Made by a program: the position numbers and the translations under genes. Below the pieces are notes generated by a model that was not told where the DNA came from, did no database searches, and saw only the letters and a list, made by a program, of their open reading frames with translations. Below are positions 1 to 8,518 of a DNA stretch of 45,833 nucleotides, in pieces. Numbering within the stretch: position 1 is the first letter of the stretch; the number at the start of each line of letters is the position of its first letter. The stretch is from a virus: positions 1 through 45,833 of the IMG/VR virus record IMGVR_UViG_3300046535_001359. One strand, given 5' to 3'.

Positions 1-1
1 T

Positions 2-616
2 GTGGCGACGGCGACGACATTTTGCGCCGCAACGACCTGCTTCGTGACGAAGTTCTACGACCAGAGCGGCAACACCCGTGACATCTCGCAGGCGACAGCC
101 GGAAATCAGCCGCAGATTTTCCTGAGCAGCGGCCCGTCAGCAGGTTATCCCTATGTGAGCTTCACGGCAGGGTCGATGGCGCTGACTAGCGCGTCGAACT
201 TTACCCCAACGACGGGGGTTTTGTCGTTCAGCGCGGTCGCCAACCGGGCATCGGGAACGGGTGCCGGCAAGATGATGAGGGGCGGCAGCCCCAACGAGTT
301 TGACGTAAAAAGCGCCAGCGCAAACAACTGGGCGATTATTGGCGGCACCAGTGGCTCGGTGACCGGGGCCGCGACCGATGCGACTTGGCACGCCGGTAGC
401 GCCCTATTGAACGGGGCCAGTTCGGTCATCGGCATCGACAACACGGACACGACCGGAACTGCAACGGGGTCTGGAGGGGCTGGTGCCTGGGGGATGACCG
501 GGGCGAACAGCACGACGATGAAAATCGTCGAGAGCGGGTTCTGGTACAACATCACATTCACCGCGCAAAACCGGACTGATTTGAGCGCGCAGCAGCATAG
601 CGCGTGGGGGTTCTGA
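2..616 (+). CDS. C-terminal part of an exported arabinofuranosidase-B-like / lectin-fold phage protein (5' end outside the window)
   Basis: The reading frame is open from the first base of the window, so the true start lies upstream. The segment FVTKFYDQSGNTRD followed by QATAGNQPQIF resembles the catalytic/lectin-like domain of alpha-L-arabinofuranosidase B as found in phage tail proteins, where a WYDQSGN-type motif is typical. The remainder is a glycine-, serine- and threonine-rich beta fold. Two cysteines (FCAATTC) sit just before the motif. The frame matches the partial gene that starts at 45712 and runs off the right end, so the two are probably one gene on a circular map. In relatives I recall about 50 residues between the AGPG element, last seen at the right end, and this point, so a short stretch may be missing. 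The likely role is carbohydrate binding or cleavage at the cell surface. GTG at position 2 is only an internal codon. Confidence 0.6.
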   Translation: MATATTFCAATTCFVTKFYDQSGNTRDISQATAGNQPQIFLSSGPSAGYPYVSFTAGSMALTSASNFTPTTGVLSFSAVANRASGTGAGKMMRGGSPNEFDVKSASANNWAIIGGTSGSVTGAATDATWHAGSALLNGASSVIGIDNTDTTGTATGSGGAGAWGMTGANSTTMKIVESGFWYNITFTAQNRTDLSAQQHSAWGF

Positions 617-765
617 TGACGGTCTGGGAGCGCCACGCGGCCCGGCAGCAGATAGCGGAGCGGCTTAGCCTATCGGCGAGTGGGGCGGGGATGGGCAAGC
701 TCGAATACGGTCTGATCATCGGATCGGTGATGGCAACGCTGCTGCTGTGGTGGACCGGATTATGA
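616..765 (+). CDS. Small single-pass membrane protein (49 aa)
   Basis: This short gene starts with ATG overlapping the upstream stop (TGATG). It encodes a charged N-terminal helix (about residues 4-18, rich in R, Q and E) followed by one hydrophobic segment (about residues 32-48, LIIGSVMATLLLWW). The 3' end overlaps the next gene through ATGA, so the two are translationally coupled. The size and single transmembrane helix resemble holin accessory or tail-associated membrane peptides, but no family is recognised. It is followed by a second small membrane protein and a Tat-signal protein. Confidence 0.6.
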   Translation: MTVWERHAARQQIAERLSLSASGAGMGKLEYGLIIGSVMATLLLWWTGL

Positions 766-956
766 AGAAAGGATCGCTGATGAACATTTTGGAACGGCAT
801 GAGGCGATCCGCCAAGATCCCTCGGGGTTCTGGGTTATCCTGGCTGTGGTATTGGCGATTGGTATGGCCGTTACGCTGATAGGCGGGTCAACGCCTTCGG
901 TTTGCACGCCATGGTCGGGCGATGTGGCGACGCTGTTTTCAAAACTGAGGTGCTAA
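762..956 (+). CDS. Small single-pass membrane protein (64 aa)
   Basis: The start is taken at ATG 762, which overlaps the upstream stop; a GTG start at 747 would lie inside the neighbour. The N-terminus is charged (ILERHEAIRQD). One transmembrane helix follows at about residues 24-41 (WVILAVVLAIGMAVTL), then a short tail with two cysteines (VCTP and the final RC). No family is recognised. Together with the 49-aa neighbour it forms a pair of membrane peptides between two exported proteins. They could help in lysis or in envelope insertion, but this is inference from size and context only. Confidence 0.6.
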   Translation: MKKGSLMNILERHEAIRQDPSGFWVILAVVLAIGMAVTLIGGSTPSVCTPWSGDVATLFSKLRC

Positions 957-960
957 GATC

Positions 961-3900
961 GTGAAGCGAACCCGGCGGAGCATCCTGGCCGGCCTTGCCG
1001 CGAGCGTGCCTGGGATGGCTTGGGCCGCTCGGCGGAGCAAGACGCCGTTTGGAGTGCCGGTGCCGCCGCCGACGATTGTCTCGGTCACGCCGACAGCGGG
1101 CGGGTTCACGGCCGGCGCAGCAGGCGGAACGGTCATCGCGGCGGTAAACGTGCTTATGGCCCCGTCGGTGCCGACCTTCGCGACATTGGGCGGAACGATA
1201 ACGCTGACGGGAGCCGACGCAGCCAGCTTCACTCTGACCAACGGCGGATCGCTACCGTGCAACCTCGTGACGGTTGGGGTTCTCGGGGCTAATACCTACA
1301 GCATCAACTATGTGCCGCATCTCTCCGGGGCGGTCGGCGACGGGGTGGCGGTCCCGGTTTCAATCGTCGGTAGCGCCGGGGTCAAGGTCGCGACGATGAC
1401 CATCGTCAACACCTCCCCCTCGGTTACTCAGCCGTCCGGCTTCGTGACCCCGATGTTTGGCTGGTGCTTCAAGAAAGGCGACATTCCGAGCGGGACCGCG
1501 CCGATCTTCAAGAATGGCGGGCTGCCGCAGCCATATTCCTGGGGCATGCAGACCTATTGGAGCGACGGTAGCCTCAAGTTCGCCTCGTTTATGATGCTCT
1601 GTCTCGGCTCGACGATCGCCGGGGGTGCGTCGCTTCCGATCGAGGTATGGAGCGGCGGGACCGATCCGACGCCAAGTGTTCGGACGCTGACCGAGGTGTA
1701 CGCCGAGTCGATCGTCGCAAACGTGACCGGGGCCGGGACGAACTTCTTTCTGGTCGGCGCCCTCGGCGGCTGGCTCCGCAACGACGCCAACAACGTCGAG
1801 CAGGCGGTTTATCTGGATGGCGACGCCGGAAAAGTCTGGCGGGTACTGACCCACATGGCCCCGACGATCGGCGGGACCGCGCACGGCCAGATGGAGTGCT
1901 ATCACTATATCGCTGCGCTGACGGATTCGGATGGCGCTCTCGGTGGGTTCCGCTATCTGCCTTGCCTGACGCAACCGTGGTACGACGTTAACACCCCGGC
2001 GAAGGCGATCCGCTCGTTTACGACGGTTAACTGGCAGCATGGGGCGGGGCCGACGACGGTGCCGATACCACTCGGCGCAACGACGATCGACTTTACCCAC
2101 GCCGCGAGCACTACAGTCAATTGCACGACCCAGGTTGGCGGGGTAAATACGGTCAGCAATTACTACACCGGGTCATGGGATAATCTCTCATTGATGCCGT
2201 GTTATTTGACGACGACGGGAACACTGCCGACAGGGCTTAGCCTCGATAAGCTGTATTTCTGCCGGGGGACCAAGAACAGCACGACAGTCCAGTTCCAGGC
2301 AGCTAGTCCGAAATACGGCAGCGGCGCGGTGTCGATAACGAGCGCCGGAACTGGCACACATACGATTCATCCGCTGGTGACGCTGGGTCAGTTTGGCCGG
2401 ATCTTCATGCCGACCGTCGATGCGACGTGGAATTTCTTTCAAGGGTCGGGGTCGATCGCCGCCGACGCAACCGTGCGGACGACGATCGATCAGGTCTATT
2501 GGCACGGCGACGGCACCAACAAGCTGAGCCTGATCGTGCCGTGGGATCTGGCCCTCATTGGCCTCGCAACCGACACGCCGTACACCTACAACTGGAGTCC
2601 CGCCAGCATCGGTTCCTGCGCGATGGGTCGGGGCGGCGGCGGTGGCAATGCGGGACGCCCCGATCTTGGCGCGATGCCCGGATGGCAGGGGATCGACTTC
2701 CTACAGCAATCGGCCAACAGCGAGCGGCTAACTCGGATCAATGCTTTTGCCGGGGTGCACGACATGCACTGTCTGCGGAACAGTGCAAATTTTAATGTCG
2801 TGAACATGACGAATATCGCCCGTACCGGCATGACTAAATCCACCACAATCCGGTGGTATCCCGATACGGCTACCCCCGCCGGCACGTCCGGCATTACGGG
2901 CATACCGCAGACACCAGTTCTAAATACCAACTTCTACATGGATCAGGGCAATAACGCCCACAAGCCGGCATTCTTCTATTACGCATACCTGCGAACCGGT
3001 GAGCCGCAGTTCTTCGACTGCATGGTCGAAATGGCAATTGGCGGCACGATGGAGTTGCTCGCGACGAGCCGTAACCCGACCGCCGGCAATCCGGGAGCGT
3101 ATTTCGGGATATGCAGCCTGTGGGGCGGCAGCGGCACCGAGCGGGCGGTGGCCTGGGGGCACCGGGATTTGCAGACGGCGGCCAGCGTCATGCCGGCGAC
3201 GATGCCGGACGGCTCGCAGGCCAACCAATGCCTGATCGATATGGCTAATGACAGCCTCTCTGCCATGCTCGATCTCGGCGATAGCGTCTCGATCATGGGT
3301 AGCTATGCGGTCACGAACAGGCTGTGGTCATTTTACGATCCGGCTGGCGGCGGCTATACCAATTCTGGTTTCCAGCGCCCTTATGCCCAATCGCCAGCCA
3401 ATTTCGCGGCGGCGGCTCGTGAAAATGCCGACGCGATCACATGGCTCGGGCGCGAGAGGGATTGGAACGTCTATGTTGCCGCAACCTTTGGCTACTTTTG
3501 CACGACGAGTTATTTCGCCCACTACAGCACCAACATAGATATAAGCCTGATCGGCACTTTTCCGATTACCTCGGCCGCGATGTTTGCCTCGTCCTCACCC
3601 TGGCACGCATCTTACAGTTCTACCGATCCGCTGGGTTGGACCTTTACAAAGATTTATCCGAACAGCGGCGCGGTCCTTCGCGACGGGGACAAGTTTATCT
3701 TCAACACCGTCTCGTCATCGCCGCTTCCATCGAACTATGTGAAGGATACGGCGTACTATGCGATAGGAACAGTTGGCGATAAATGCAATCTGACTACTGT
3801 GGACGGCAACCCCCTGAATATCGTTGTCCCATCTAGTTCGGGAACCGTTACGGGGAATGCTGACTATAGCTGGTACGTGCCGGTTATAGACGTGCCGGCT

Positions 3901-4107
3901 GCGTTGGGGGCTGAGAACACCGGGTATCAAGGATCGGGATCGTATATGAGTTGGAAGCGTGCTTCGCAGCTCTTTATGACGGCGAACGGCGTGACGGGGT
4001 TGGCGGCCAGCATCACCGACGCGGGGATTCGCTCGGGGGCTACGGGGACGGATGCCGAGTTCCGGGCCGACACGCGCAACGCCTATCAGGATCATTTCGG
4101 CGCGTGA
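961..4107 (+). CDS. Large exported protein with Tat-like signal and PcRGLX/YetA-type polysaccharide-lyase-like region (1048 aa)
   Basis: The gene begins with GTG four bases after the preceding stop. The N-terminus (TRRSILAG, then a hydrophobic stretch ending AWA) is a twin-arginine signal with a cleavage site near residue 22. Residues about 30-155 form an Ig/cadherin-like beta domain. From about residue 160, FGWCFKKGDIPSG and the motif WSDGSLKFASFMM resemble the N-terminal RIFT-barrel domain of exo-rhamnogalacturonan-lyase-like (PcRGLX/YetA) proteins. The C-terminal half, with a region around YLRTGEPQFFDCMVEMA, fits an alpha/alpha-toroid lyase fold. The probable role is depolymerisation of a surface polysaccharide, either on the tail or secreted. 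The Tat-like signal is unexpected for a virion protein. The family assignment rests on motif memory, so it is moderate. Confidence 0.6.
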   Translation: MKRTRRSILAGLAASVPGMAWAARRSKTPFGVPVPPPTIVSVTPTAGGFTAGAAGGTVIAAVNVLMAPSVPTFATLGGTITLTGADAASFTLTNGGSLPCNLVTVGVLGANTYSINYVPHLSGAVGDGVAVPVSIVGSAGVKVATMTIVNTSPSVTQPSGFVTPMFGWCFKKGDIPSGTAPIFKNGGLPQPYSWGMQTYWSDGSLKFASFMMLCLGSTIAGGASLPIEVWSGGTDPTPSVRTLTEVYAESIVANVTGAGTNFFLVGALGGWLRNDANNVEQAVYLDGDAGKVWRVLTHMAPTIGGTAHGQMECYHYIAALTDSDGALGGFRYLPCLTQPWYDVNTPAKAIRSFTTVNWQHGAGPTTVPIPLGATTIDFTHAASTTVNCTTQVGGVNTVSNYYTGSWDNLSLMPCYLTTTGTLPTGLSLDKLYFCRGTKNSTTVQFQAASPKYGSGAVSITSAGTGTHTIHPLVTLGQFGRIFMPTVDATWNFFQGSGSIAADATVRTTIDQVYWHGDGTNKLSLIVPWDLALIGLATDTPYTYNWSPASIGSCAMGRGGGGGNAGRPDLGAMPGWQGIDFLQQSANSERLTRINAFAGVHDMHCLRNSANFNVVNMTNIARTGMTKSTTIRWYPDTATPAGTSGITGIPQTPVLNTNFYMDQGNNAHKPAFFYYAYLRTGEPQFFDCMVEMAIGGTMELLATSRNPTAGNPGAYFGICSLWGGSGTERAVAWGHRDLQTAASVMPATMPDGSQANQCLIDMANDSLSAMLDLGDSVSIMGSYAVTNRLWSFYDPAGGGYTNSGFQRPYAQSPANFAAAARENADAITWLGRERDWNVYVAATFGYFCTTSYFAHYSTNIDISLIGTFPITSAAMFASSSPWHASYSSTDPLGWTFTKIYPNSGAVLRDGDKFIFNTVSSSPLPSNYVKDTAYYAIGTVGDKCNLTTVDGNPLNIVVPSSSGTVTGNADYSWYVPVIDVPAALGAENTGYQGSGSYMSWKRASQLFMTANGVTGLAASITDAGIRSGATGTDAEFRADTRNAYQDHFGA

Positions 4108-4363
4108 CTTGGACTGGCAACTTGCCATTGCCTTCGGGGCGCTGGTGGTTGGTGCGATCGGGTTCCTGTCGCGGAGCCTCGACAAAGGGTTGTCGATCCG
4201 CGAACACGATGAGTTCCGCGCCGCGATGACCCGGGAGATCGTAGCCATACAAACCAGCTACCGACGCGAGTGTGACAGGCTGGAGGATCGGATCAAAGTG
4301 CTGGAGCAGACCCGCCCCACGACGGGTGAGATCGAGGCGCGGCTATCGGAAAGGAGACAATGA
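4052..4363 (+). CDS. Membrane-anchored coiled-coil protein, probable lysis accessory (spanin- or holin-like)
   Basis: One transmembrane helix (LAIAFGALVVGAIGFL) is followed by a charged alpha-helical region (REHDEFRAAMTREIVAIQ to the C-terminus) that should form a coiled coil. This is the architecture of inner-membrane spanin subunits and of some holin accessory proteins. It lies directly before the endolysin, overlapping it by four bases. ATG 4052 gives 103 aa but overlaps the preceding gene by 56 bases. TTG at 4109, two bases after the preceding stop, would put the membrane helix at the very N-terminus and is an equally reasonable start. No outer-membrane spanin partner was seen. Confidence 0.6.
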   Translation: MPSSGPTRATPIRIISARDLDWQLAIAFGALVVGAIGFLSRSLDKGLSIREHDEFRAAMTREIVAIQTSYRRECDRLEDRIKVLEQTRPTTGEIEARLSERRQ

Positions 4364-4890
4364 GCACCTTCAAAGGCACCGATAACTGCACCGACACGAT
4401 CCTCGATTTCATCCGGGGCGGCGTGCCGGAGCACAAGTCGGGCGAGGCCGGCGGCAACTACAACGCCTATTTTGGGCACGTGCACGCGACAGGCGACCTC
4501 GGTCTGATGACCCTCGATCAGGTCTATGCGTTTCAGGCATGGATGCTGAGCCGCGACCCGCGCTCGTCGGCTGTCGGCGGGTATCAGTTCTTGCGCCGCA
4601 CGCTGCAGAGCCTTCAGAAGGCGCTGAGCCTGCCGGGGACGACTCTGTTTACCCCCGCGCTGCAGGACCGGATGGCCGTCAGTCTGATGGTCGGACGCGG
4701 CTACAAGGCGTGGTGGCGCGGCGCGATGACCGATGCCGAGTTCGCGCACGGGCTTGCCTGCGAGTGGGCGAGCCTGCCGGATCCGCTGAACGGCGGCCGA
4801 TCGAAGTATGACGGCGATGGGGTCAACTCGACCGACACGACGCTCGATGCCGTCTATTCGCTGCTGCGCCGGGCGGCGGCGCTGAAATAG
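4360..4890 (+). CDS. Endolysin, lambda R-like muramidase/transglycosylase (176 aa)
   Basis: The protein has the layout of the lambda R / phage muramidase family. A candidate catalytic acid lies in PEHKSGEAGGNYNAYFG (Glu24 or Glu29), followed by the substrate-cleft signature SAVGGYQFL and a helical part ending in ACEWASLPDP, which parallels WASLPG in lambda R. It would cleave the glycan strands of peptidoglycan at the end of infection. No signal peptide or SAR helix is seen, so release through a holin is expected, and a holin-like gene follows. Family length is about 160-180 aa, so it is complete. It overlaps the upstream coiled-coil gene by 4 bases. Confidence 0.8.
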   Translation: MSTFKGTDNCTDTILDFIRGGVPEHKSGEAGGNYNAYFGHVHATGDLGLMTLDQVYAFQAWMLSRDPRSSAVGGYQFLRRTLQSLQKALSLPGTTLFTPALQDRMAVSLMVGRGYKAWWRGAMTDAEFAHGLACEWASLPDPLNGGRSKYDGDGVNSTDTTLDAVYSLLRRAAALK

Positions 4891-4899
4891 GAGAAGCGC

Positions 4900-5112
4900 A
4901 TGAACGGCATTTCACCCAAGGTCGCGGCCGGTGCCGGGGCTGCCGGCAGCTCGACGCCGCTATCGATCATCATCATCTGGATTCTCGGGCTGCTGAACGT
5001 GACGGTGCCGCCCGAGGTTGCCGCCTCCATCGGTGCGCTGATCGCCGCGCTTGGCTCTCTGTTTGCGGGATACATGGTTCCCCACCAACAGCCGGCTGGG
5101 CCGCCAGGATGA
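4900..5112 (+). CDS. Putative holin (70 aa, two hydrophobic segments)
   Basis: The protein is small and very hydrophobic. Segment one is LSIIIIWILGLLNVTV and segment two is IGALIAALGSLFAGYMV, joined by a short turn (PPEVAA), with a polar tail. This matches class II holins. The position directly after the endolysin and before the GNAT gene supports the call. An AGGAGAAG ribosome-binding site precedes ATG 4900. It ends overlapping the next gene (ATGA). The sequence itself carries no diagnostic motif, so the call rests on topology and context. Confidence 0.7.
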   Translation: MNGISPKVAAGAGAAGSSTPLSIIIIWILGLLNVTVPPEVAASIGALIAALGSLFAGYMVPHQQPAGPPG

Positions 5113-5582
5113 TCGTCTGCGGCTGGGAGAGTCTTGAGACGATCCTGGCCGAGCCCAACATCCGCGAGCTGCTGACGAGTTATTACCGGGAACTAAGCCC
5201 GATCAAGCACATCCCGCTCGACATCGACTGGCCCCGAATCTTCGCGTGGGAGCGGGAGTTCCTGTTCCGGGTGTGGACCTGTCGGGTAGACGGCACGCTC
5301 GCCGGGTTCATCACTTTCCTCGTCCAGCCGCACTTTCTGCACAAGACGACGCTGACCGCGGTCGATCATGGGCATTACCTCGCGCCGGCTTTCCGTGGTA
5401 ATGGCATGGTCGGCATGCGCATGTGGCGGTCCGCTGAGCGGGCATTGAAGGAGCTTGGCGTGCAGATGGCCTTTATCCACGACAATGCCCTGCGCCCGCT
5501 CTCGCCGTTCTTCCTCGCGATCGGGGCGCGGCCGTTCAGTTCTATGTGGCTGCTGGACCTGCGCGATGAAAATCATCATTGA
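5109..5582 (+). CDS. GNAT-family N-acetyltransferase (157 aa)
   Basis: The region around residues 88-105 (YLAPAFRGNGMVGMRM) carries the acetyl-CoA pyrophosphate-binding motif A of GNAT enzymes (R-G-N-G-x-x), followed by the expected helix (WRSAERALKELGV) and a beta strand (MAFIHDN). The N-terminal half is less conserved and probably binds the acceptor. The substrate is unknown; phage GNATs can modify host or virion proteins. It is embedded in the late operon between the holin and ejection-protein genes with 4-base and 17-base overlaps, so late expression is likely. Confidence 0.7.
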   Translation: MIVCGWESLETILAEPNIRELLTSYYRELSPIKHIPLDIDWPRIFAWEREFLFRVWTCRVDGTLAGFITFLVQPHFLHKTTLTAVDHGHYLAPAFRGNGMVGMRMWRSAERALKELGVQMAFIHDNALRPLSPFFLAIGARPFSSMWLLDLRDENHH

Positions 5583-5925
5583 GACGGTCCCGCACCGAAA
5601 ACAAAGATACGCCACGGCAGGCGATTGGGTCATCGACCCCGATGGCAACATCAGCATCCAGATTTCCGAGCTTGGCGACTGGCGCTTCGAGGCAGCCGTC
5701 GCCGCGCACGAACTCGTCGAGGTGCTGCTGTGCCGCAACGACGATGTGACCCAAGAGCGGGTCGATCATTTCGACATCGGGTTCCGCGGTGAGGGTGAGC
5801 CGGGCGACGATCGCGACGCGCCCTATGCCCGCCAGCATTGCTTCGCCACCGCCATCGAGCGGATGATGATCGCCGCGTTCGGCTTGTCTTGGGCGGAATA
5901 CTCGCGAGTCGTGGAGGCTTTGTAA
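5566..5925 (+). CDS. Conserved phage protein with HELVE motif (119 aa)
   Basis: The start is ATG 5566 (MKIIIETVPHRKQRY); the open frame extends further upstream only as a shadow of the GNAT gene. The pattern WRFEAAVAAHELVEVLLC with a downstream acidic helix (VDHFDIGF) and a histidine (ARQHCFATAIERMM) is a layout I recognise from a widespread phage protein of unknown function. The HELVE core resembles, but does not equal, the zinc-metalloprotease HExxH motif. Enzymatic activity is therefore doubtful. It is co-transcribed with the GNAT and the ejection proteins. Confidence 0.65.
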   Translation: MKIIIETVPHRKQRYATAGDWVIDPDGNISIQISELGDWRFEAAVAAHELVEVLLCRNDDVTQERVDHFDIGFRGEGEPGDDRDAPYARQHCFATAIERMMIAAFGLSWAEYSRVVEAL

Positions 5926-7346
5926 TGCAGAGCGGCGGCGGCACTTCCGGAAGCCCCGGTACGGGTCAAGTTTTCATGCCACCGGGGCAGCCTGCGGTAG
6001 CGGGAGCGTTGGGCTCGACCGTACAGCCGCTGATCGACATCTCGGCAGGTGGCGGGGTGGGCACCCCGGCCGGAGTCGCCTATCCGCAGGCGTCCAACTT
6101 CGTCTCGAATTTCCTGACTGGCGGCTCGGACCCGTCGCAGACTCCGTTCAATGACCTCCTGACCCGAGCTTTCCAGCCGGCCTACACGGCGGCGGATTAT
6201 GCAGCAACCTCGCTCTACCCCCGCGGCATCGCGCAGGGCGACGAGCTCAACGCGCTGGGCCAGGGTGCGGTCGGGCCGGCGGGGCAGGCGCTCAGCCAAG
6301 GCTTCGACCCGGCCTACGGGCAGGTCGTCTCGGGGGCGCAAAACAACCCGTACACGCCACTTGCCATCGGCGGCGCCCTACAGGGGGCGGGCCTCGGCGG
6401 GGCTGGGGCCAATGCCATCCAGGGCGGGGCCAACTCGGTCGCGAGCACTGTCGACCCGCTGATAACGTCGGGGTTCGATCCGAGGTCGGCGCTGTTCAAC
6501 CGTGGTCGGAACCAGCTTCTCGACCAGACGAACGCCATTCAGGCGATGTCGGGGGTGGCCGGAACGCCGTATGGAGCCAGCGTCCGGGCGAGCGCCTTGG
6601 GCAATTACGACATCGACTGGGCCAATCAGCAGCTTGCCCGGGAACAGTCGGCGGCAGGTGCGGCGGGTCAGGCGGCGGACAGGTCCGGCCTGCTCTACGG
6701 AATGGCGCCGGGGGTGGCGACTTCTTCCGCGGCAGCGCCGAGCGCGGCTTACGGCAACAGCCTTGATCGGATCATTTCGGCGCTGCAGGCGCGCAACCAG
6801 GGCGCGACCTCGGGCCTCAGCAACTACGCATCGGGTCTCGGCTCGGCGACGAGTGGGTTTCAAGGGGGTCAGAACGCCGCGGCGCAGGGCGCGCAGTACG
6901 CCTCGCAGTTCGGCGCGGCGCCATACAACCTCGGGACCGGAGTCGCATCGAACGCGCTTACGGGGCTCACCCAACAGACCAATCTCGGCAACAACCAGTA
7001 TCTCCTGCCGCAGCAGGTCATCGGCGACCTTGAAGCGTATCTGACGGGAGGGCGAGCGGCTTCCGACATCGCCGGAAACCTGAGCAACCAGGCATTCAAC
7101 CAGAACGCCTCGGCCATTGGCGGCGGCCTATCAGCGGCGAACCAGCTTTTCGGCGGCGGTGGAGGAGGCGGATTGCTCGGTGGTCTTGGGGGTTTAGGCG
7201 GCGCGGCGAGTGACGTTGGTATATTCGGCGGCGGCGGGGAGCTTGGCGTTCCCGCCGCATTTGGGGCCAGCGTTGGGTCTGATTTGGCGGGCGGCGGTAT
7301 CGGTGGGTCGCTCGCTGGTCTCGCCCCGCTGGCGCTGAGCGCCTGA
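5925..7346 (+). CDS. Ejection / internal virion protein 1 (473 aa, Gly/Ala/Gln rich)
   Basis: The start at ATG 5925 overlaps the upstream TAA. The protein is low in complexity and rich in Gly, Ala, Ser and Gln, with helical segments such as RGRNQLLDQTNAIQAMSG in the middle and a glycine-rich C-terminus (GGGGGGLLGGLGG around residues 410-425). Position and composition match the first of the three internal virion proteins that short-tailed phages eject to extend the tail through the envelope. No enzyme domain is visible. The assignment depends mainly on the next two genes. Confidence 0.6.
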   Translation: MQSGGGTSGSPGTGQVFMPPGQPAVAGALGSTVQPLIDISAGGGVGTPAGVAYPQASNFVSNFLTGGSDPSQTPFNDLLTRAFQPAYTAADYAATSLYPRGIAQGDELNALGQGAVGPAGQALSQGFDPAYGQVVSGAQNNPYTPLAIGGALQGAGLGGAGANAIQGGANSVASTVDPLITSGFDPRSALFNRGRNQLLDQTNAIQAMSGVAGTPYGASVRASALGNYDIDWANQQLAREQSAAGAAGQAADRSGLLYGMAPGVATSSAAAPSAAYGNSLDRIISALQARNQGATSGLSNYASGLGSATSGFQGGQNAAAQGAQYASQFGAAPYNLGTGVASNALTGLTQQTNLGNNQYLLPQQVIGDLEAYLTGGRAASDIAGNLSNQAFNQNASAIGGGLSAANQLFGGGGGGGLLGGLGGLGGAASDVGIFGGGGELGVPAAFGASVGSDLAGGGIGGSLAGLAPLALSA

Positions 7347-7347
7347 C

Positions 7348-8517
7348 ATGCCCGGCTTTCCCCTCGCCGCCCTCGGCGCCGGCCTCGGCCAGTGGGCAAA
7401 CAGCGCCCGCCAGCAGCAAGAGGCGCGGGTCCGCAATCAGTATATGCAGATGGCGCTTCAGCAGCAGCAGCGCGAGAGGATGGCTAAGGAGCTTGAGGGC
7501 CTTGCCCTAGCTTCTGGCGGTCTTCCCGGTTTCGGCAATCAGGGAGGGGGCGGAATAAGTCCCGTAGGCCAAGGCGTCGGGGTGCCGATCCAGCCGCCTC
7601 CCGCCGCCCCCCCTATGCCTCAACCCCCGGCCGCAGCGGCAACGCCGGGGCCAGCCGCCGCCGACATCGCCACCAATCCGTTCTACAAGGGAGGCGTGTA
7701 TCAGGGCGAAGGTGCCCCCGCCACGGGTCAACAGTCGATTCCCCTTGATAGCACGCCGGCGGCTCCTGCTGCCGCGCCAACGGCACCAGCGCCCGCCCCG
7801 GCCTCCCAGGCAGCGCCGCAGGGCCAGGCTGCGCCTGATGCGGGGTTTGCCCCCGTTGGGGAGACCAAGGATGGCCGGGTGATCTTCGACGTTCCCAACA
7901 TGGGCAAGATGGATCTGACGAGCATGTTCCGTCAGGTCGATCCCTCGGCCATCGCTCAGAAGATCAAGCAGCTCCGCCCCGACGCGCCATCGGACGCGAT
8001 CGCGATGGCGACCGAGAGCCTTTACAAGATGGCGAATACCGGCGGAAAGGCCGAGCAGCTTCAGGTTGCCACGCTGTTGCGCTACCTCAACGCCACCCGC
8101 TCGCAGGACATTAGAGAGAAGGCTATTGATACCACTGCGGCAACGGCAGCCGCGAATCGCGGAAGCCGCGAGGGCATAGCGGGGGCGAATCGGGATGTAA
8201 CCAGGCGAGGTCAGGACCTTCGTGACGCATCTGGGGCGGCGAATCGCGAGCAGCGGGCGCAGCAGTTTGGGCAGCGGCAGACTGATCTGCGGGCAAAGCA
8301 AGCCCTCGATCGGGCAACCGGCCAGACCAAGATGCAGCTTGGCACGCTGGAGCGGCAGATGGCCGATATCGTACGGCGGCAGAACGTCATCATCAATGGC
8401 CCGAATCCGTCCAGCGCCCAGAACAAATCGGCGTTCGAGCAGATGAACAAGAGCCTCGACGCGCTTGAGAAGCAGCGTGACGAGATCGCCGCCACGGTGC
8501 TCGGGACGGCGCAATGA
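7348..8517 (+). CDS. Ejection / internal virion protein 2 (389 aa)
   Basis: The N-terminus is glutamine-rich and helical (NSARQQQEARVRNQYMQMAL). A Pro/Ala-rich linker follows (about residues 70-170), then a conserved segment around GRVIFDVPNMGKMDLTSMF, and a long coiled-coil C-terminal half rich in R, Q, A and E. Such a layout is usual for the second ejection protein of podoviruses. It starts one base after the previous stop and ends one base before the start of the transglycosylase protein, so the three are translated as a block. Confidence 0.6.
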   Translation: MPGFPLAALGAGLGQWANSARQQQEARVRNQYMQMALQQQQRERMAKELEGLALASGGLPGFGNQGGGGISPVGQGVGVPIQPPPAAPPMPQPPAAAATPGPAAADIATNPFYKGGVYQGEGAPATGQQSIPLDSTPAAPAAAPTAPAPAPASQAAPQGQAAPDAGFAPVGETKDGRVIFDVPNMGKMDLTSMFRQVDPSAIAQKIKQLRPDAPSDAIAMATESLYKMANTGGKAEQLQVATLLRYLNATRSQDIREKAIDTTAATAAANRGSREGIAGANRDVTRRGQDLRDASGAANREQRAQQFGQRQTDLRAKQALDRATGQTKMQLGTLERQMADIVRRQNVIINGPNPSSAQNKSAFEQMNKSLDALEKQRDEIAATVLGTAQ

Positions 8518-8518
8518 T

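Noticed and set aside
7141-7235. GGCGGC repeats as a possible array
   Set aside because: They encode the glycine-rich end of an ejection protein; no spacers as in a CRISPR.
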